Source: Acidobacteriota bacterium
Lineage (GTDB): Bacteria; Acidobacteriota; Vicinamibacteria; Vicinamibacterales; CAVVIG01
Reading direction: 5' to 3'
Assembly: GCA_025463215.1 (NCBI GenBank)
Contig: JAOBWF010000296.1
Coordinates: forward strand, 20,439-84,438
DNA length: 64,000 nucleotides
Shown: one piece after another, positions 8,622 through 17,807 of the stretch
Numbering within the stretch: the stretch's first letter is position 1
How the letters are laid out: the number at the start of each line of letters is the position of its first letter
Notes under the pieces: generated by a model
The model's database searches: none
The model's input: the letters and a program-made list of their open reading frames with translations, nothing else
What the model was told of the DNA's origin: nothing
Position numbers and translations under genes: made by a program

Positions 8622-11555
8622 TCACCACTTCACCTGCATGCCGAGCCGGACAATCCGCGGCGGAAGAATCGTCGACGGCTGAAAATAGGATGTTGTCGCG
8701 TAGTTGAAGGAGCGGAAGCCGTACGCCGCCAGGCTGTTGAGCGCGTTGAACAGGCTCAACTCGGGCTCGACCTTGATTCTGCCGACCGTGATCCACCGGC
8801 CGACGTTAATATCGAGCTGGTTGATGCGATCGCTCGATTCGGTGCCCGGTGCGATCAACGGCACCGACAGCGACGCGACAGTCATGCCGGGATCGACCAG
8901 CGCTCCCGGTGTGCACGGTCCGGTGCAATTCGCCGCGTAGCGCGTGGTCGGCGTGATCAGCCACTGCGTGCCGTAGTTGGCGGTGACGTTACCGACGGCG
9001 GCGCCGCCAATCATGTACTTGTAGCTTTGAAATGACGCTCCCAGCGTGATGCTGTAGGGCAGCTGCATCGATCCGGACAGCTTCATGTTGATGAGCAACG
9101 GAATGTGGCTGGCGCTCTGGTCACAGTACAGCAGGTTGTTCGGATTGGTGGGATCGTCGCAGGCGATCTGAATCGTCCGATCCATCGACAGGCCGCCGAA
9201 CAGCACTGCGCCCCGGCTCAGGCGCGCCGAGAAGCCGAATTCGGCGGCGTTGGTCCACTTCTTCGCGTTGGGATCGTTGGTCAACAGATTGAGCACTTTG
9301 GAGCGCGCGGCGGCACTGACGTTGTAAATGGTGATCGCGCTGCCGTCCAGCGGACTCGCGATCTGCACCGGAGTGTAGTCGGACGACTGCTGTGCCGCGT
9401 TGTAGGTCATCCCCAGATCGTAGAACTCGGTGTGGAAGTAGTTGGCGTTGACCGACACTCGCGGGAGCAGCTCACGCTGAATCCCCAGGCTGTACTGCAG
9501 ATTCGCGCCGCGCTTGCGGTTCGGATCGAGTTGGCTCGTGGCGCAGGCCGGTACGCCGGGGGTGGCAATCACCGAACAACCCGGCGTCACGGTGCCGAAA
9601 CCGGCCGGGAGCTGCGCCAGATTGAGCTCGTTGGTCTGCGCGATGTTGTCCTTGTTCAGGTCGTTCCACGTCACGGTCGCCGACTGACTGCGGATTGGAT
9701 TGTAGGCGTTGGTCAGTCCGTCGGTGAGCTGGGTCTGATACTTGTTGACGCTGAACTTGACCGCGGTCTTGCCGTTGCCGGAGACATCGTAGACAACGCC
9801 AAACCGAGGATTGAGGCTCTTCCACGTCGGAAACGTATCGCCGCCGTAATTTCGGTCGCCGACGAACCGCCCCGGTCCCACGACTTCGGCAGGGATCGAC
9901 GCCCCGAAATCTTCCCAGCGCAATCCGGCGTTGACCGTGAACCGTTTCGCGGTCCATGTGTCCTGACCGTAGAGGCCCCAGAACGCATCCATCGAATTCG
10001 AATACCGCACCGGCGTGTTGAAGATGGCGGCGGATGTCGGCACGCCGTTCTGGTAGTTCAGCTCGAGGTCGCCGTTCTTGTCGTAGGCGAACGTTTCGAA
10101 CCCCTTCTGATCCTGAACACCGACTTTGATGTTGTGCGACCCGGTGACGTAGGTCACGGATCCGTCGAAGAAACGGCGCGTCGGATCCTGCGTCGTCGGT
10201 CCGATCGGCGCGGCGCCGGTCAGCGTTCCGAGCGACAGATCCCGGTGCGTCACATTGGCGAGCCACGCCGCCGATCCGTACGCCAGGCCGTAGCAGCTGC
10301 AATTGGGCTCGTACGAGTTGGTGCGGTACGCCTGGTAGTGGTTCGACCCGGCTTCAATCAGCAGCCGGTTCGACGCCGCGAACGTCCACTTGACCTGCGC
10401 CTGATCGTAGAGCGGCGACGGAGAGGTGAGGATGGCCGCGCTCGGCGCCTGTCCGCCGCTCATCGCCGCGCCGATGAACTTCCAGACGCGATCGTAGTAG
10501 CCGTTGAGCTGCATGCGCGAATTGAGCTGGCCACTCAGCCGGAGCGAGCTGTTCTTCACATACTGCGGGTTCACACCCTGAGTGCCATCTGGATTGAACG
10601 TGTCGGCGACGAGCGTGTCGACCTCGTTCTTGCGCGCCGCGGCAAACCACCACAGCCTGTCCTTGATGATTTTGCCGCCGAGACCGGCTTCGTAGTCGTA
10701 GATCTTGTCGAAGCTGTCGCCCTTCGTCAGGCCCCGAGCGACGAGATCGGGCGACAACGCATTGGCCTGCCACTTGCCGCTCGCGAACGCGAGGGCGCCG
10801 GATCCGTGAAATTCGTTTCCGCCTCGCCGTGTGATGAGGTTCTGACGCACGCCACCTGCGGACACGTCGGCGCCCGCGCCGCTGTTCTGGACGACGATCT
10901 CCTGGTAGTTCTGAGTGTTCGAATACGACTGTGTCGCGCCGTTACCGCACATGCCGTTGAGCTGAATGCCGTCAAGCAGCACGGTCGCCTGTTCGCCGGC
11001 CATTCCGTGCGCCTGTGACGCGTTCTGGTTCATGCCGTTCGAGCCGGCGACATCCGGCGTCCCCATGACGACGCCCGGCACGAGTGCCGCGGCGGTCTGA
11101 GCGCTGCGTCCGGTGGGAATCGCGTCGAGCACTTCGCGGTTGAGCGTCTGCGACTTCGCCGTGCTCTGAACATCGACCACCGGCGACGCGCCCGATACCG
11201 TCACCGTCTCTTCAAGCGCGCCGACGCGTAGCTCCGCATTGACGGTCGCGGTGAAGTTACTCGGCAGCTCCAGAGCTTCGCGTTTGACGACGCTGAAACC
11301 GCCAAGCGTGAAGGTCACGGTGTACGTGCCAGCCACCAAGCCGACGACCTGATACACGCCGCGATCGTCCGAGGTGACCGCGCGCACTTTCTCGATGAGC
11401 GCCGGGCTCGCCGCTTCCACCGTGACGCCAGGCAGCACCGCGCCCGACGTGTCTCTAACTACCCCAGCGATCGCACTTTGTGCGAACGCCGCTGACGGCG
11501 CCAACCAGGAGCCGACCATCGCGAGCATCAACCAGAGTCCGCCCTTCAATCGCAT
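8622..11555 (-). CDS. TonB-dependent receptor, Oar-like (complete)
   Basis: Outer-membrane receptor of 977 residues. A signal peptide ends near residue 25 (APSAAFAQ). A carboxypeptidase-regulatory-like domain (SAIAGVVRDTSGAVLPG, about 26-110), plug (DGIQLNGMCGNG, GGVRQNLITRRGG) and a long beta-barrel ending in Trp (RLGMQVKW) follow. An aromatic-to-Lys-Trp end is typical for outer-membrane insertion. The ATG at 11555 has GAGAGGATAT upstream; the open frame continues 123 codons further but without a start of this quality. It is the first gene of the unit with the PQQ dehydrogenase and cytochrome c. Strong paralogy with the partial receptor at the window start suggests duplication of the cassette. 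Confidence 0.93.
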   Translation of the reverse strand: MRLKGGLWLMLAMVGSWLAPSAAFAQSAIAGVVRDTSGAVLPGVTVEAASPALIEKVRAVTSDDRGVYQVVGLVAGTYTVTFTLGGFSVVKREALELPSNFTATVNAELRVGALEETVTVSGASPVVDVQSTAKSQTLNREVLDAIPTGRSAQTAAALVPGVVMGTPDVAGSNGMNQNASQAHGMAGEQATVLLDGIQLNGMCGNGATQSYSNTQNYQEIVVQNSGAGADVSAGGVRQNLITRRGGNEFHGSGALAFASGKWQANALSPDLVARGLTKGDSFDKIYDYEAGLGGKIIKDRLWWFAAARKNEVDTLVADTFNPDGTQGVNPQYVKNSSLRLSGQLNSRMQLNGYYDRVWKFIGAAMSGGQAPSAAILTSPSPLYDQAQVKWTFAASNRLLIEAGSNHYQAYRTNSYEPNCSCYGLAYGSAAWLANVTHRDLSLGTLTGAAPIGPTTQDPTRRFFDGSVTYVTGSHNIKVGVQDQKGFETFAYDKNGDLELNYQNGVPTSAAIFNTPVRYSNSMDAFWGLYGQDTWTAKRFTVNAGLRWEDFGASIPAEVVGPGRFVGDRNYGGDTFPTWKSLNPRFGVVYDVSGNGKTAVKFSVNKYQTQLTDGLTNAYNPIRSQSATVTWNDLNKDNIAQTNELNLAQLPAGFGTVTPGCSVIATPGVPACATSQLDPNRKRGANLQYSLGIQRELLPRVSVNANYFHTEFYDLGMTYNAAQQSSDYTPVQIASPLDGSAITIYNVSAAARSKVLNLLTNDPNAKKWTNAAEFGFSARLSRGAVLFGGLSMDRTIQIACDDPTNPNNLLYCDQSASHIPLLINMKLSGSMQLPYSITLGASFQSYKYMIGGAAVGNVTANYGTQWLITPTTRYAANCTGPCTPGALVDPGMTVASLSVPLIAPGTESSDRINQLDINVGRWITVGRIKVEPELSLFNALNSLAAYGFRSFNYATTSYFQPSTILPPRIVRLGMQVKW

Positions 11556-12109
11556 ATATCCTCTCCCTCTTGTGAGCTGGTGTCCGCGCCGACGAAGCGG
11601 ACGCTCAGAGATCGAACGGCCAAACCGTGAGACGGGGGATATACCACGCGGCGCGGTGCTCGCAACGTCATTGGGACGAGACGCAAACGGCGAGGACAAC
11701 CGGCGGCCGGCCGGGACCAACGATGGGCGCCCCGACGCCGATGAGACCGGCGCGGGACCCGCGCGAGCACGGTTTACATGCATCCTGCATTGTCGCGAAT
11801 GTGACGGTGACACCTCGATATGGCATCGCGCTGAACAGAGCGACAGCGCCTCGGCACACGCGGGGCGCACGCGGACGCGGCGCGCGGGTTGGGACGGACC
11901 GCAATGGAGGCGGATGAACAGCAATAGGAAGGTACACAGGCTGATGGATCACGCGGCTCGCCTCATTTATAGTTGCAGCGCTGAAGCGGCGCGTTGTGAG
12001 CGCCGTTCTTCTCACATCGGCGTGATCGCTTTATGTTTTCGCCGAGTCGGTCTTGGCGACTGGGGCGCGAGGCACCGCCGCGCGGGCTCGCCATACTTGG
12101 AGGGGTCGA
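11556..12109. promoter_or_regulatory. Divergent intergenic region, no gene seen
   Basis: 554 bp between the minus-strand TonB receptor and the plus-strand metallo-beta-lactamase-fold gene. Open frames here are GC-driven and lack ribosome-binding sites or recognisable domains. Promoters for both directions must lie here. I could not pick out a convincing -35/-10 pair or a repeated operator. Confidence 0.5.
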
Positions 12110-13246
12110 ATGCTCGCGAAATCGTCACGTCATGTGGTTCGGGTCCTCGCGTGTCTCGTGCTGAGCGATGCGGCGTTCCTCGCCGCGCAGGTCGCAACTT
12201 CACGGCAGAAGCTCGACGCGCAGCTGGCATCGTCGACGAAGGAAGTCCGCACCGGCGAGAACCTCACACTGCCTCCGAGCGGGGATTGGCGCGCCCGATA
12301 CAAGGAGACCGACTTCCCGGTCGTCAAGAAGGTCGCCGACAACGTCTATCTCTTCCAGATGCCACACCCCGGCATCAAGGGTTGGCTGGTCAACAGCTTG
12401 ATCGTGATCACCACGGACGGCGTCGTCGTGATCGAGGGTCAGATGAACGGCGCCAAGCTGGTCGACGAAGTCAAGAAGCTGACGGCCCAGCCGATCAAGT
12501 ACCTCATCGTCGGCAGCACGCATGGCGATCACGGCGAAACGCAGATGGCCTCTATGCCAGGTGCGGACAAGATCACGTTTATCGGTCATGCAATCACTAA
12601 ATGGTGGTTCGAGAACGATTCGAAGATCCCGAACCGGTCCGGCGAACTGCCAAACATTGTCAAGATCAACGACGTGGTGGGGACCCTGCCGGAAGACCCG
12701 AAGAGCGCACCGCCGCATGTGACGAAGATCCTCAAGGTGGGCAACGAAGAGTTCGACATCATGTTCATGGGCCGCGGCCACGCCGGACCGGATCTCGAAA
12801 CCTATCTGCCGAAGCACAAGATTCTGTGGTTAAGCGAATCTTTCGAATCGCGGCAACTTCCTTCGATGGGCGACAGTTCGTACCCCTCGGAATGGATTGC
12901 GATGCTGAAAGAGGCGGCGCTCATGAAGAATGTCGATAACTACCTCGGCGCACACGGATTCATGGACACTCCGGCGATCAACAAGGAAGAACTCATCAAC
13001 GATATCCGCGTGCTCGAACAGACCTACGCCGAAGCCAAGCGTCTGCACGATGCGGGCATTCCGATCGACGAAGTCCCGAAGCATTGGCACTTCGGGGAGA
13101 ATGCGGCGCTCTTTTTTGCAGATGCCGCATTGCCCGACATCACGGCGATTTATTGGGAACTGGACAATAAGCTCCCCGCCTGTCCGCCGTGCCGCCCAAG
13201 ACGATGGCAAGGAGGGGGCGACACGGCTGTCCTCCCCGTGAAGTAG
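12110..13246 (+). CDS. Exported metallo-beta-lactamase-fold protein with altered metal ligands
   Basis: 378 residues. The N terminus looks like a signal peptide (VRVLACLVLSDAAFLAAQ, to about 27) and residues 80-300 form an MBL fold. The usual HxHxDH motif reads STHGDH at 136-141, so the first His is Ser. The later metal His is kept (GRGHAGPD, His224). The bridging Asp position reads LSES, with Glu243 in place of Asp. A GAHG motif follows near residue 315. Reaction therefore unknown: it may bind a single or a different metal, or be non-hydrolytic. GGAGGGG precedes the ATG at 12110. The stop is 13 bp before the FMN dehydrogenase gene, so the two are probably cotranscribed. Confidence 0.82.
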   Translation: MLAKSSRHVVRVLACLVLSDAAFLAAQVATSRQKLDAQLASSTKEVRTGENLTLPPSGDWRARYKETDFPVVKKVADNVYLFQMPHPGIKGWLVNSLIVITTDGVVVIEGQMNGAKLVDEVKKLTAQPIKYLIVGSTHGDHGETQMASMPGADKITFIGHAITKWWFENDSKIPNRSGELPNIVKINDVVGTLPEDPKSAPPHVTKILKVGNEEFDIMFMGRGHAGPDLETYLPKHKILWLSESFESRQLPSMGDSSYPSEWIAMLKEAALMKNVDNYLGAHGFMDTPAINKEELINDIRVLEQTYAEAKRLHDAGIPIDEVPKHWHFGENAALFFADAALPDITAIYWELDNKLPACPPCRPRRWQGGGDTAVLPVK

Positions 13247-13259
13247 TTCGTCACATCCG

Positions 13260-14510
13260 ATGAGTCGCCTAGTGCGTGAGAACACCATGGATGAGCGCCA
13301 CTCCGAAGCCCGACGCGAATTTCTGAAGTTCCTTGTTGCGAGCCCCTACGTTGCAGCCCTGGGAGGAGCGGCGGTTTTCCTGCAGCAACACGGCATGGCG
13401 CAATCCGCCCAGGAATCAACTGGGGTGCTTGCAACACCGGCTGATGCCTTGAGCGTCCTCGACTTCGAGGAGACCGCTCGCAAAAAAGTGAATCCAGGCC
13501 ATTGGGCCTACATGGCAAGCGGAGTGGACGACGACGCAACACTCCGGGCGAACCGAGAAGTTTTCAAGCACATCCAGTTGCGCCCGCGTCGATTGCACGA
13601 TCCGCGAAAAGTCGATACGACAATCAATCTCTTCGGCACGTCCTACGCGAGCCCGATCTATCTCTGTCCAACGGGCGGAGAAAAATCGTTCAACCGAGAT
13701 GGCGAGCTGGCGGTCGCTCGAGCCGCGAGGGCGCGCAATACGCTCCAGATTTTATCGACTGCGTCGTCGACCGGTGTCGAAGAGGTGAACCGGGAACTGG
13801 GCCGGCCGGCGTGGTACCAGGTTTATGCGCCGAACTCGTGGGAAGCTAACGCAGCCTTGCTGAAGCGCGTAGAAGCCGCTGGGTGTCCGGTGATCGCGCT
13901 CACGGTCGACAACATCACCGGTCGCAACAGCGAGTTCTATCTTCGCACCCGCCCGAAGGACCTTTCGCAGTGCACGACGTGCCATCCAAGCGGCCCGGGC
14001 AGCGGCCCGCGGCCGATGACGGAGAACCTGCCTCGCGGGGGAGAAAGGGTCGCCGTCGATTGGGCGCTGGTCGACAATATCCGCAAGACGTGGAAAGGAA
14101 AATTCTTCGTCAAGGGCATCGATACGCGTGAGGACGCACGGCTCTGCGTCGAACATGGCCTCGACGGCATCATGGTCTCGAACCACGGCGGACGTGCGAC
14201 GGAGACGATCCGCTCCACGGTCGAGGCACTGCCCGAAGTCGTCGCTGAAGTTCGCGGCCGAATTCCGGTGTACGTCGACGGCGGTTTTCGCCGCGGCACA
14301 GACATCTTCAAGGCTTTGGCGTTGGGAGCCACCGCCGTCGGCATCGGCCGTCCCTTCCTGTGGGGACTCGGAGCGTTCGGTCAAGCGGGCGTAGACCGTG
14401 TGCTGGAAATCCTACAGGGCGAACTGAAACTCGTCATGGGCAATTGCGGTACGCAGACCCTCCGGGAGATCACGCCGGCCCATGTCGCTACACCGGATTG
14501 GAAAACGTAG
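13260..14510 (+). CDS. Tat-exported FMN 2-hydroxyacid dehydrogenase with a CxxCH insertion
   Basis: 416-residue member of the flavocytochrome b2/lactate oxidase family, which oxidises L-2-hydroxyacids with FMN. A twin-arginine signal (EARREFLKFLVASPY, residues 17-30) implies export folded. Catalytic features are present: the substrate-side YQVYA (Tyr186, Tyr189), FVKGI (Lys285), and SNHGGR with His309 and Arg312. After the HGGR the usual QLD is replaced by ATE. A CTTCH at 238-242 in the loop-4 region looks like a c-type haem site, unusual for this enzyme family. The start is uncertain: ATG 13260 has no clear ribosome-binding site and ATG 13287 is a possible alternative. Physiological substrate (lactate, glycolate or other) not decidable. 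Confidence 0.88.
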   Translation: MSRLVRENTMDERHSEARREFLKFLVASPYVAALGGAAVFLQQHGMAQSAQESTGVLATPADALSVLDFEETARKKVNPGHWAYMASGVDDDATLRANREVFKHIQLRPRRLHDPRKVDTTINLFGTSYASPIYLCPTGGEKSFNRDGELAVARAARARNTLQILSTASSTGVEEVNRELGRPAWYQVYAPNSWEANAALLKRVEAAGCPVIALTVDNITGRNSEFYLRTRPKDLSQCTTCHPSGPGSGPRPMTENLPRGGERVAVDWALVDNIRKTWKGKFFVKGIDTREDARLCVEHGLDGIMVSNHGGRATETIRSTVEALPEVVAEVRGRIPVYVDGGFRRGTDIFKALALGATAVGIGRPFLWGLGAFGQAGVDRVLEILQGELKLVMGNCGTQTLREITPAHVATPDWKT

Positions 14511-14643
14511 CCGTGTTCGTGCGCCGGATTTAGGCGATCCTGACGTCGCGGGGCCGACGCAGCCGTGCTGGTCAAGCCTGACGTCCGACCGGGCACCAGG
14601 AAGGAGCTTGAACTGGTGCTGAGGGTCTCCCGCTTGATCAAGG

Positions 14644-15627
14644 TCAGCGCGCTTCATAGACGCGGACTGCAGGTTTCTGGCTGCCGCGGTGCGGAACCGC
14701 GATGTAAAGGCGTGATTGCTCCGGGACGAAGAGCGACGTGCGGGCTCCCGGCGCGGTCGCGACGTGCGCGATTCGAGCGAAGCGGCTCGCATCCCCTTCC
14801 TGAAATACGTCGACGTATCCCTCACCACCGCTCACGTACAGACGCTTGCGGACCGCGTCGTAAAAGAGGTCGTCGGTATCGCCGACGATGTCGAACGAAC
14901 CCGATTCTTTGCCGGTGGCTGTGTCGTACATAAGGACCTTGGCTGGCCGGCGGCATCCCACAAACAAGCGGCGGTTCGGTTCGTCCAGCGCCAGCGGGAA
15001 GTTCGATTTCGCTCCGACGACCGGCCATGTTGCGATCACCTTCATCGCGGTTCGATCAACGACCGCAATCTGATTCGCATCTGGTACATTGACGAATACG
15101 CGAGACCCCGAGCGTTCGAGCTGAAATGATTCGGGATGGCCGGCAAGACGCGCTTCGCCGAGAACTTTGCCATCGGACGGGCTGATGGCAGCCAGGGCGC
15201 CGCCGCCAAATCCGACGAAGAGACGCTTGGCGACCGCATCGTACCGGACATTATCCGAATCATCGCCGAGCTTGACCGCCCCCGCAGCGTGATGATCGTT
15301 CGTGTCGACAAACTGCACGCCATCACCTTGCCCATTCGCGACCGCAACCATGTTCGCCCCCACGACGACGGCAATCCCTTGCGGCTCCCGAAATCCGGCA
15401 AGGCTCTTTTCGTGAGTGCCGGTCTTCACATCGAGAACTTCGACGGTGTTGTTCCCGAGGGCTGCGACATAGAGTCGCTGCGCCGCTACGTCGAACGCCA
15501 GATGATCGATCCGGCCGTCCACATTCGGAAGCGCAATCGTCCGGACCAGTACTAAGGGCGCCTGGTCCGACGCCGCTTGAAATGAGGAGAGCACGATCAT
15601 CGCCGCCGGGATCATCCAGATGCGCAT
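14644..15627 (-). CDS. Exported YVTN-type beta-propeller protein
   Basis: 327-residue secreted protein with a signal peptide (MRIWMIPAAMIVLSSFQAAS) and about six repeats of the YncE/YVTN type. Examples are RLYVAALGNNTVEVLDVKTG, RLFVGFGGG and RLFVGCRRPAKVLMYDTATG. Such propellers usually bind partners or metals rather than catalyse a known reaction. It is the last gene of an eight-gene minus-strand unit and begins 15 bp after the octahaem cytochrome stop, suggesting a structural or docking role for that cytochrome. The 133 bp beyond its stop (14511-14643) contains nothing recognisable. Confidence 0.85.
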   Translation of the reverse strand: MRIWMIPAAMIVLSSFQAASDQAPLVLVRTIALPNVDGRIDHLAFDVAAQRLYVAALGNNTVEVLDVKTGTHEKSLAGFREPQGIAVVVGANMVAVANGQGDGVQFVDTNDHHAAGAVKLGDDSDNVRYDAVAKRLFVGFGGGALAAISPSDGKVLGEARLAGHPESFQLERSGSRVFVNVPDANQIAVVDRTAMKVIATWPVVGAKSNFPLALDEPNRRLFVGCRRPAKVLMYDTATGKESGSFDIVGDTDDLFYDAVRKRLYVSGGEGYVDVFQEGDASRFARIAHVATAPGARTSLFVPEQSRLYIAVPHRGSQKPAVRVYEAR

Positions 15628-15642
15628 TCGCTCCGCACAGGG

Positions 15643-16890
15643 TCACTGACCGACGCGCCACGGCGAGAACTCGGGCCACTTCTTCAGGGCATCGGTTGCC
15701 CACGAATTGGTCTTGTCTTTGTGGCAGCCGATGCAAGGATTCGGCACCTTGAGTGTTTCGGTGACGGATGGGCTGATGAACTTGAACGTATGGCTGCGCA
15801 CCATCACGTCGCCGATGGTCTGCTCGATCGCGGGCATGTGGCAGCTGATGCACTCGCTGCCGGCGGAACCAGCTTGGTGATGCGTGTGGTCCTCGATCGT
15901 TCCCGTGTGGGGACCGTTCGGCGATTTCGGCCCGTGGCACGTCAGACACAGCAGCCTGGACGACTTGATCAAGTCGGCATTGTTCTGCGTGCCGTGCACG
16001 TCGTGGCAACTCGCACAGGTGATCCCGCGCGTGTACATGACGCTCGGCACAAAATCATTGCCCTGCATACGGTTTTTGTGAGCCGTCCCGTCAGCAAAGT
16101 GCGTGAACGTCGTCTCGCCGAGTTTGTGCTCCTCAAGCTCCCAGAAGTCCTTCAGGTTCAAGCCGACTCGAAATCCGACCGGCCAGTCGTACTGCCGGCC
16201 CTCGACCGGATTCACGAGAGGCCGGCCCTGCGAGTGACACTGGATGCAGACGTTGACGGCGCTCACGGGATCGAGACGCGTCGGGTTGACGATGGTGGCG
16301 CGCGAGGGTGTGGCGACATGTTCGCTGCCAGGCCCATGACACTTCTCGCAGCCGACGTTCCATTCGGTGACGGCCTTCGTCTTGACGTCGTAGTTCACCG
16401 AATGACAACCGTCGCAGGTTGGTCCGGTCGGCCGTTTACTGTTCTCCGGCGGATAGAACGCCGTCCACCAGTCCGTGCCCATCGCCACGTTGTAGGGGCG
16501 CCACTGGCGATGCGTCACGTCCCACTGGGCCGGAAGCGGAAAGTAGTCGTCACCGACCTTCGTGAAATACCGCTGCTTCCACTTACTGCCGTACACGAAC
16601 GCGATCTGGTCTCGGCCGAACGTCAGAAGCGGATCCGGCTTGGACAGATCCGGAATGATCGCGTCGGCATGGTCGTGCGGATCCCGCACGACATTGGCCA
16701 TCCGGGTTTGCTTCCACCGCTCGTAGATCGGGCGGTGGCAGCGCGCGCACGCCGCCGAGCCGACATAGGTCGCTGCTGCCGGCGCTTGCGTCGACGCCTG
16801 CTGTGCGGCGACGGCGGGCAGACCGACACCGAGCCACAGCCCGCCGAACAATGCTGACCACACCATCAGGCCGGCGCGAAACCAGGTCAT
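15643..16890 (-). CDS. Octahaem c-type cytochrome (paralogue 2)
   Basis: Exported multihaem cytochrome, 415 residues, with signal peptide to about residue 30. It has eight CxxCH sites, in order CARCH, CDGCH, CEKCH, CIQCH, CASCH, CLTCH, CISCH, CIGCH. The spacing resembles the cytochrome c554/doubled-CXXCH group. Extra conserved His residues (HHQAGSAG and VRSHTFKF) are candidate distal ligands. It is a clear paralogue of the cytochrome at 22571-23737, sharing TYVGSAAC at the first haem and EFSPWRVGQ at the C terminus. Its start codon overlaps the stop of the DUF1259 gene by 4 nt (ATGA), showing translational coupling. Probable role: periplasmic or surface electron transfer. No active-site Lys of the NrfA type was noticed. 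Confidence 0.92.
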   Translation of the reverse strand: MTWFRAGLMVWSALFGGLWLGVGLPAVAAQQASTQAPAAATYVGSAACARCHRPIYERWKQTRMANVVRDPHDHADAIIPDLSKPDPLLTFGRDQIAFVYGSKWKQRYFTKVGDDYFPLPAQWDVTHRQWRPYNVAMGTDWWTAFYPPENSKRPTGPTCDGCHSVNYDVKTKAVTEWNVGCEKCHGPGSEHVATPSRATIVNPTRLDPVSAVNVCIQCHSQGRPLVNPVEGRQYDWPVGFRVGLNLKDFWELEEHKLGETTFTHFADGTAHKNRMQGNDFVPSVMYTRGITCASCHDVHGTQNNADLIKSSRLLCLTCHGPKSPNGPHTGTIEDHTHHQAGSAGSECISCHMPAIEQTIGDVMVRSHTFKFISPSVTETLKVPNPCIGCHKDKTNSWATDALKKWPEFSPWRVGQ

Positions 16891-17798
16891 CGGCTCGCTG
16901 TCGCCTTCCCTTTGCCGAGCTCATCGAGCGCGGCCTTGAAGCCGGCCGCGAGTTTGTCCGCAGGTCCGGTCCCCCAGTAGTGGAGGAAGTAAATCGTCGG
17001 ACTGGTTCCGGTCATATGGTGGTGAATCGCCACGACGTCGAGGCCATTCTTCCGAAGGGCCTTCAGCACGGGCGTGACCTCGGCCTGCGTCATGGCGACA
17101 TCCCCCGCGATCGCGGCATTCTCATTCGTGCCGACGAAGGCCGCCCACGTGTTGAGGCCCATCCGAGCATTGATCAGTGCCCCCATCTCGGTCAGCTTCA
17201 GATCGTCGCGACCGACGGTGATCTTGTAAACCGCGCCGTTGGTCTCTCCCTGGTGGCCGGCGATTTGGGCCATCTTCGCAGTGTCGATCGACGGCGTCTG
17301 AGCCGGCGTGCCAGCAGCAGGCGGGGCCGCAGGACGACCGCCCTTCCCGATTAGATCGAGCGCCGGCTTGATCTTGCGCGCCAGTTCGGCCGGGCTGCCG
17401 TGACCATGGACATGCATGTAGAACATCCGCGGCTCGTCCCAGAAGAAATGGTTGTGGAGTGCGGTCGCTTCAAGGCCGTTGTCGAGGAGCGCAGACATCA
17501 CTGGGTTGACCTCTTCTTGCGTGAGCACGAGGTCGCCCATCATCACGTCCATCCCACCGGTGCCCTTGGTCATCGCCACCCAGCCGCCGAAACCAAACGG
17601 CGTCGGCGTCTTGACGTTCGCGACAGTAATCGAGAGATCGCTCCGAGGGATATTCACCTTCAGCACGTTGTCCTTGAAATCCCCGGTCTTTCCCAACGTA
17701 TCCAACACCTGTTTGTACGGCGCCGGCATCTCCTGCGCCTGCGCAAGAGACGCCAGTGAGATCAACAACACAACCGTACACCAGACAAAGCGCTTCAT
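16887..17798 (-). CDS. DUF1259 (LppY/LpqO-like) exported protein
   Basis: 303 residues with a signal peptide (MKRFVWCTVVLLISLASLAQA). Two tandem DUF1259 repeats follow, about residues 25-145 and 165-300. Each holds a His-rich stretch: LHNHFFWDEPRMFYMHVHGHG in the first, IHHHMTGTSPTIYFLHYWG in the second. These His clusters look like possible metal sites. A Pro/Ala linker joins the halves. The family has no established biochemical function. It begins 10 bp after the phosphatase-like gene and overlaps the next cytochrome by 4 nt, firmly inside the operon. Confidence 0.88.
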   Translation of the reverse strand: MKRFVWCTVVLLISLASLAQAQEMPAPYKQVLDTLGKTGDFKDNVLKVNIPRSDLSITVANVKTPTPFGFGGWVAMTKGTGGMDVMMGDLVLTQEEVNPVMSALLDNGLEATALHNHFFWDEPRMFYMHVHGHGSPAELARKIKPALDLIGKGGRPAAPPAAGTPAQTPSIDTAKMAQIAGHQGETNGAVYKITVGRDDLKLTEMGALINARMGLNTWAAFVGTNENAAIAGDVAMTQAEVTPVLKALRKNGLDVVAIHHHMTGTSPTIYFLHYWGTGPADKLAAGFKAALDELGKGKATASR

Positions 17799-17807
17799 GG
17801 ATCCTCC

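Noticed and set aside
9105..11018. 637-codon plus-strand frame opposite the second TonB receptor
   Set aside because: Shadow of the receptor gene with skewed amino-acid composition.
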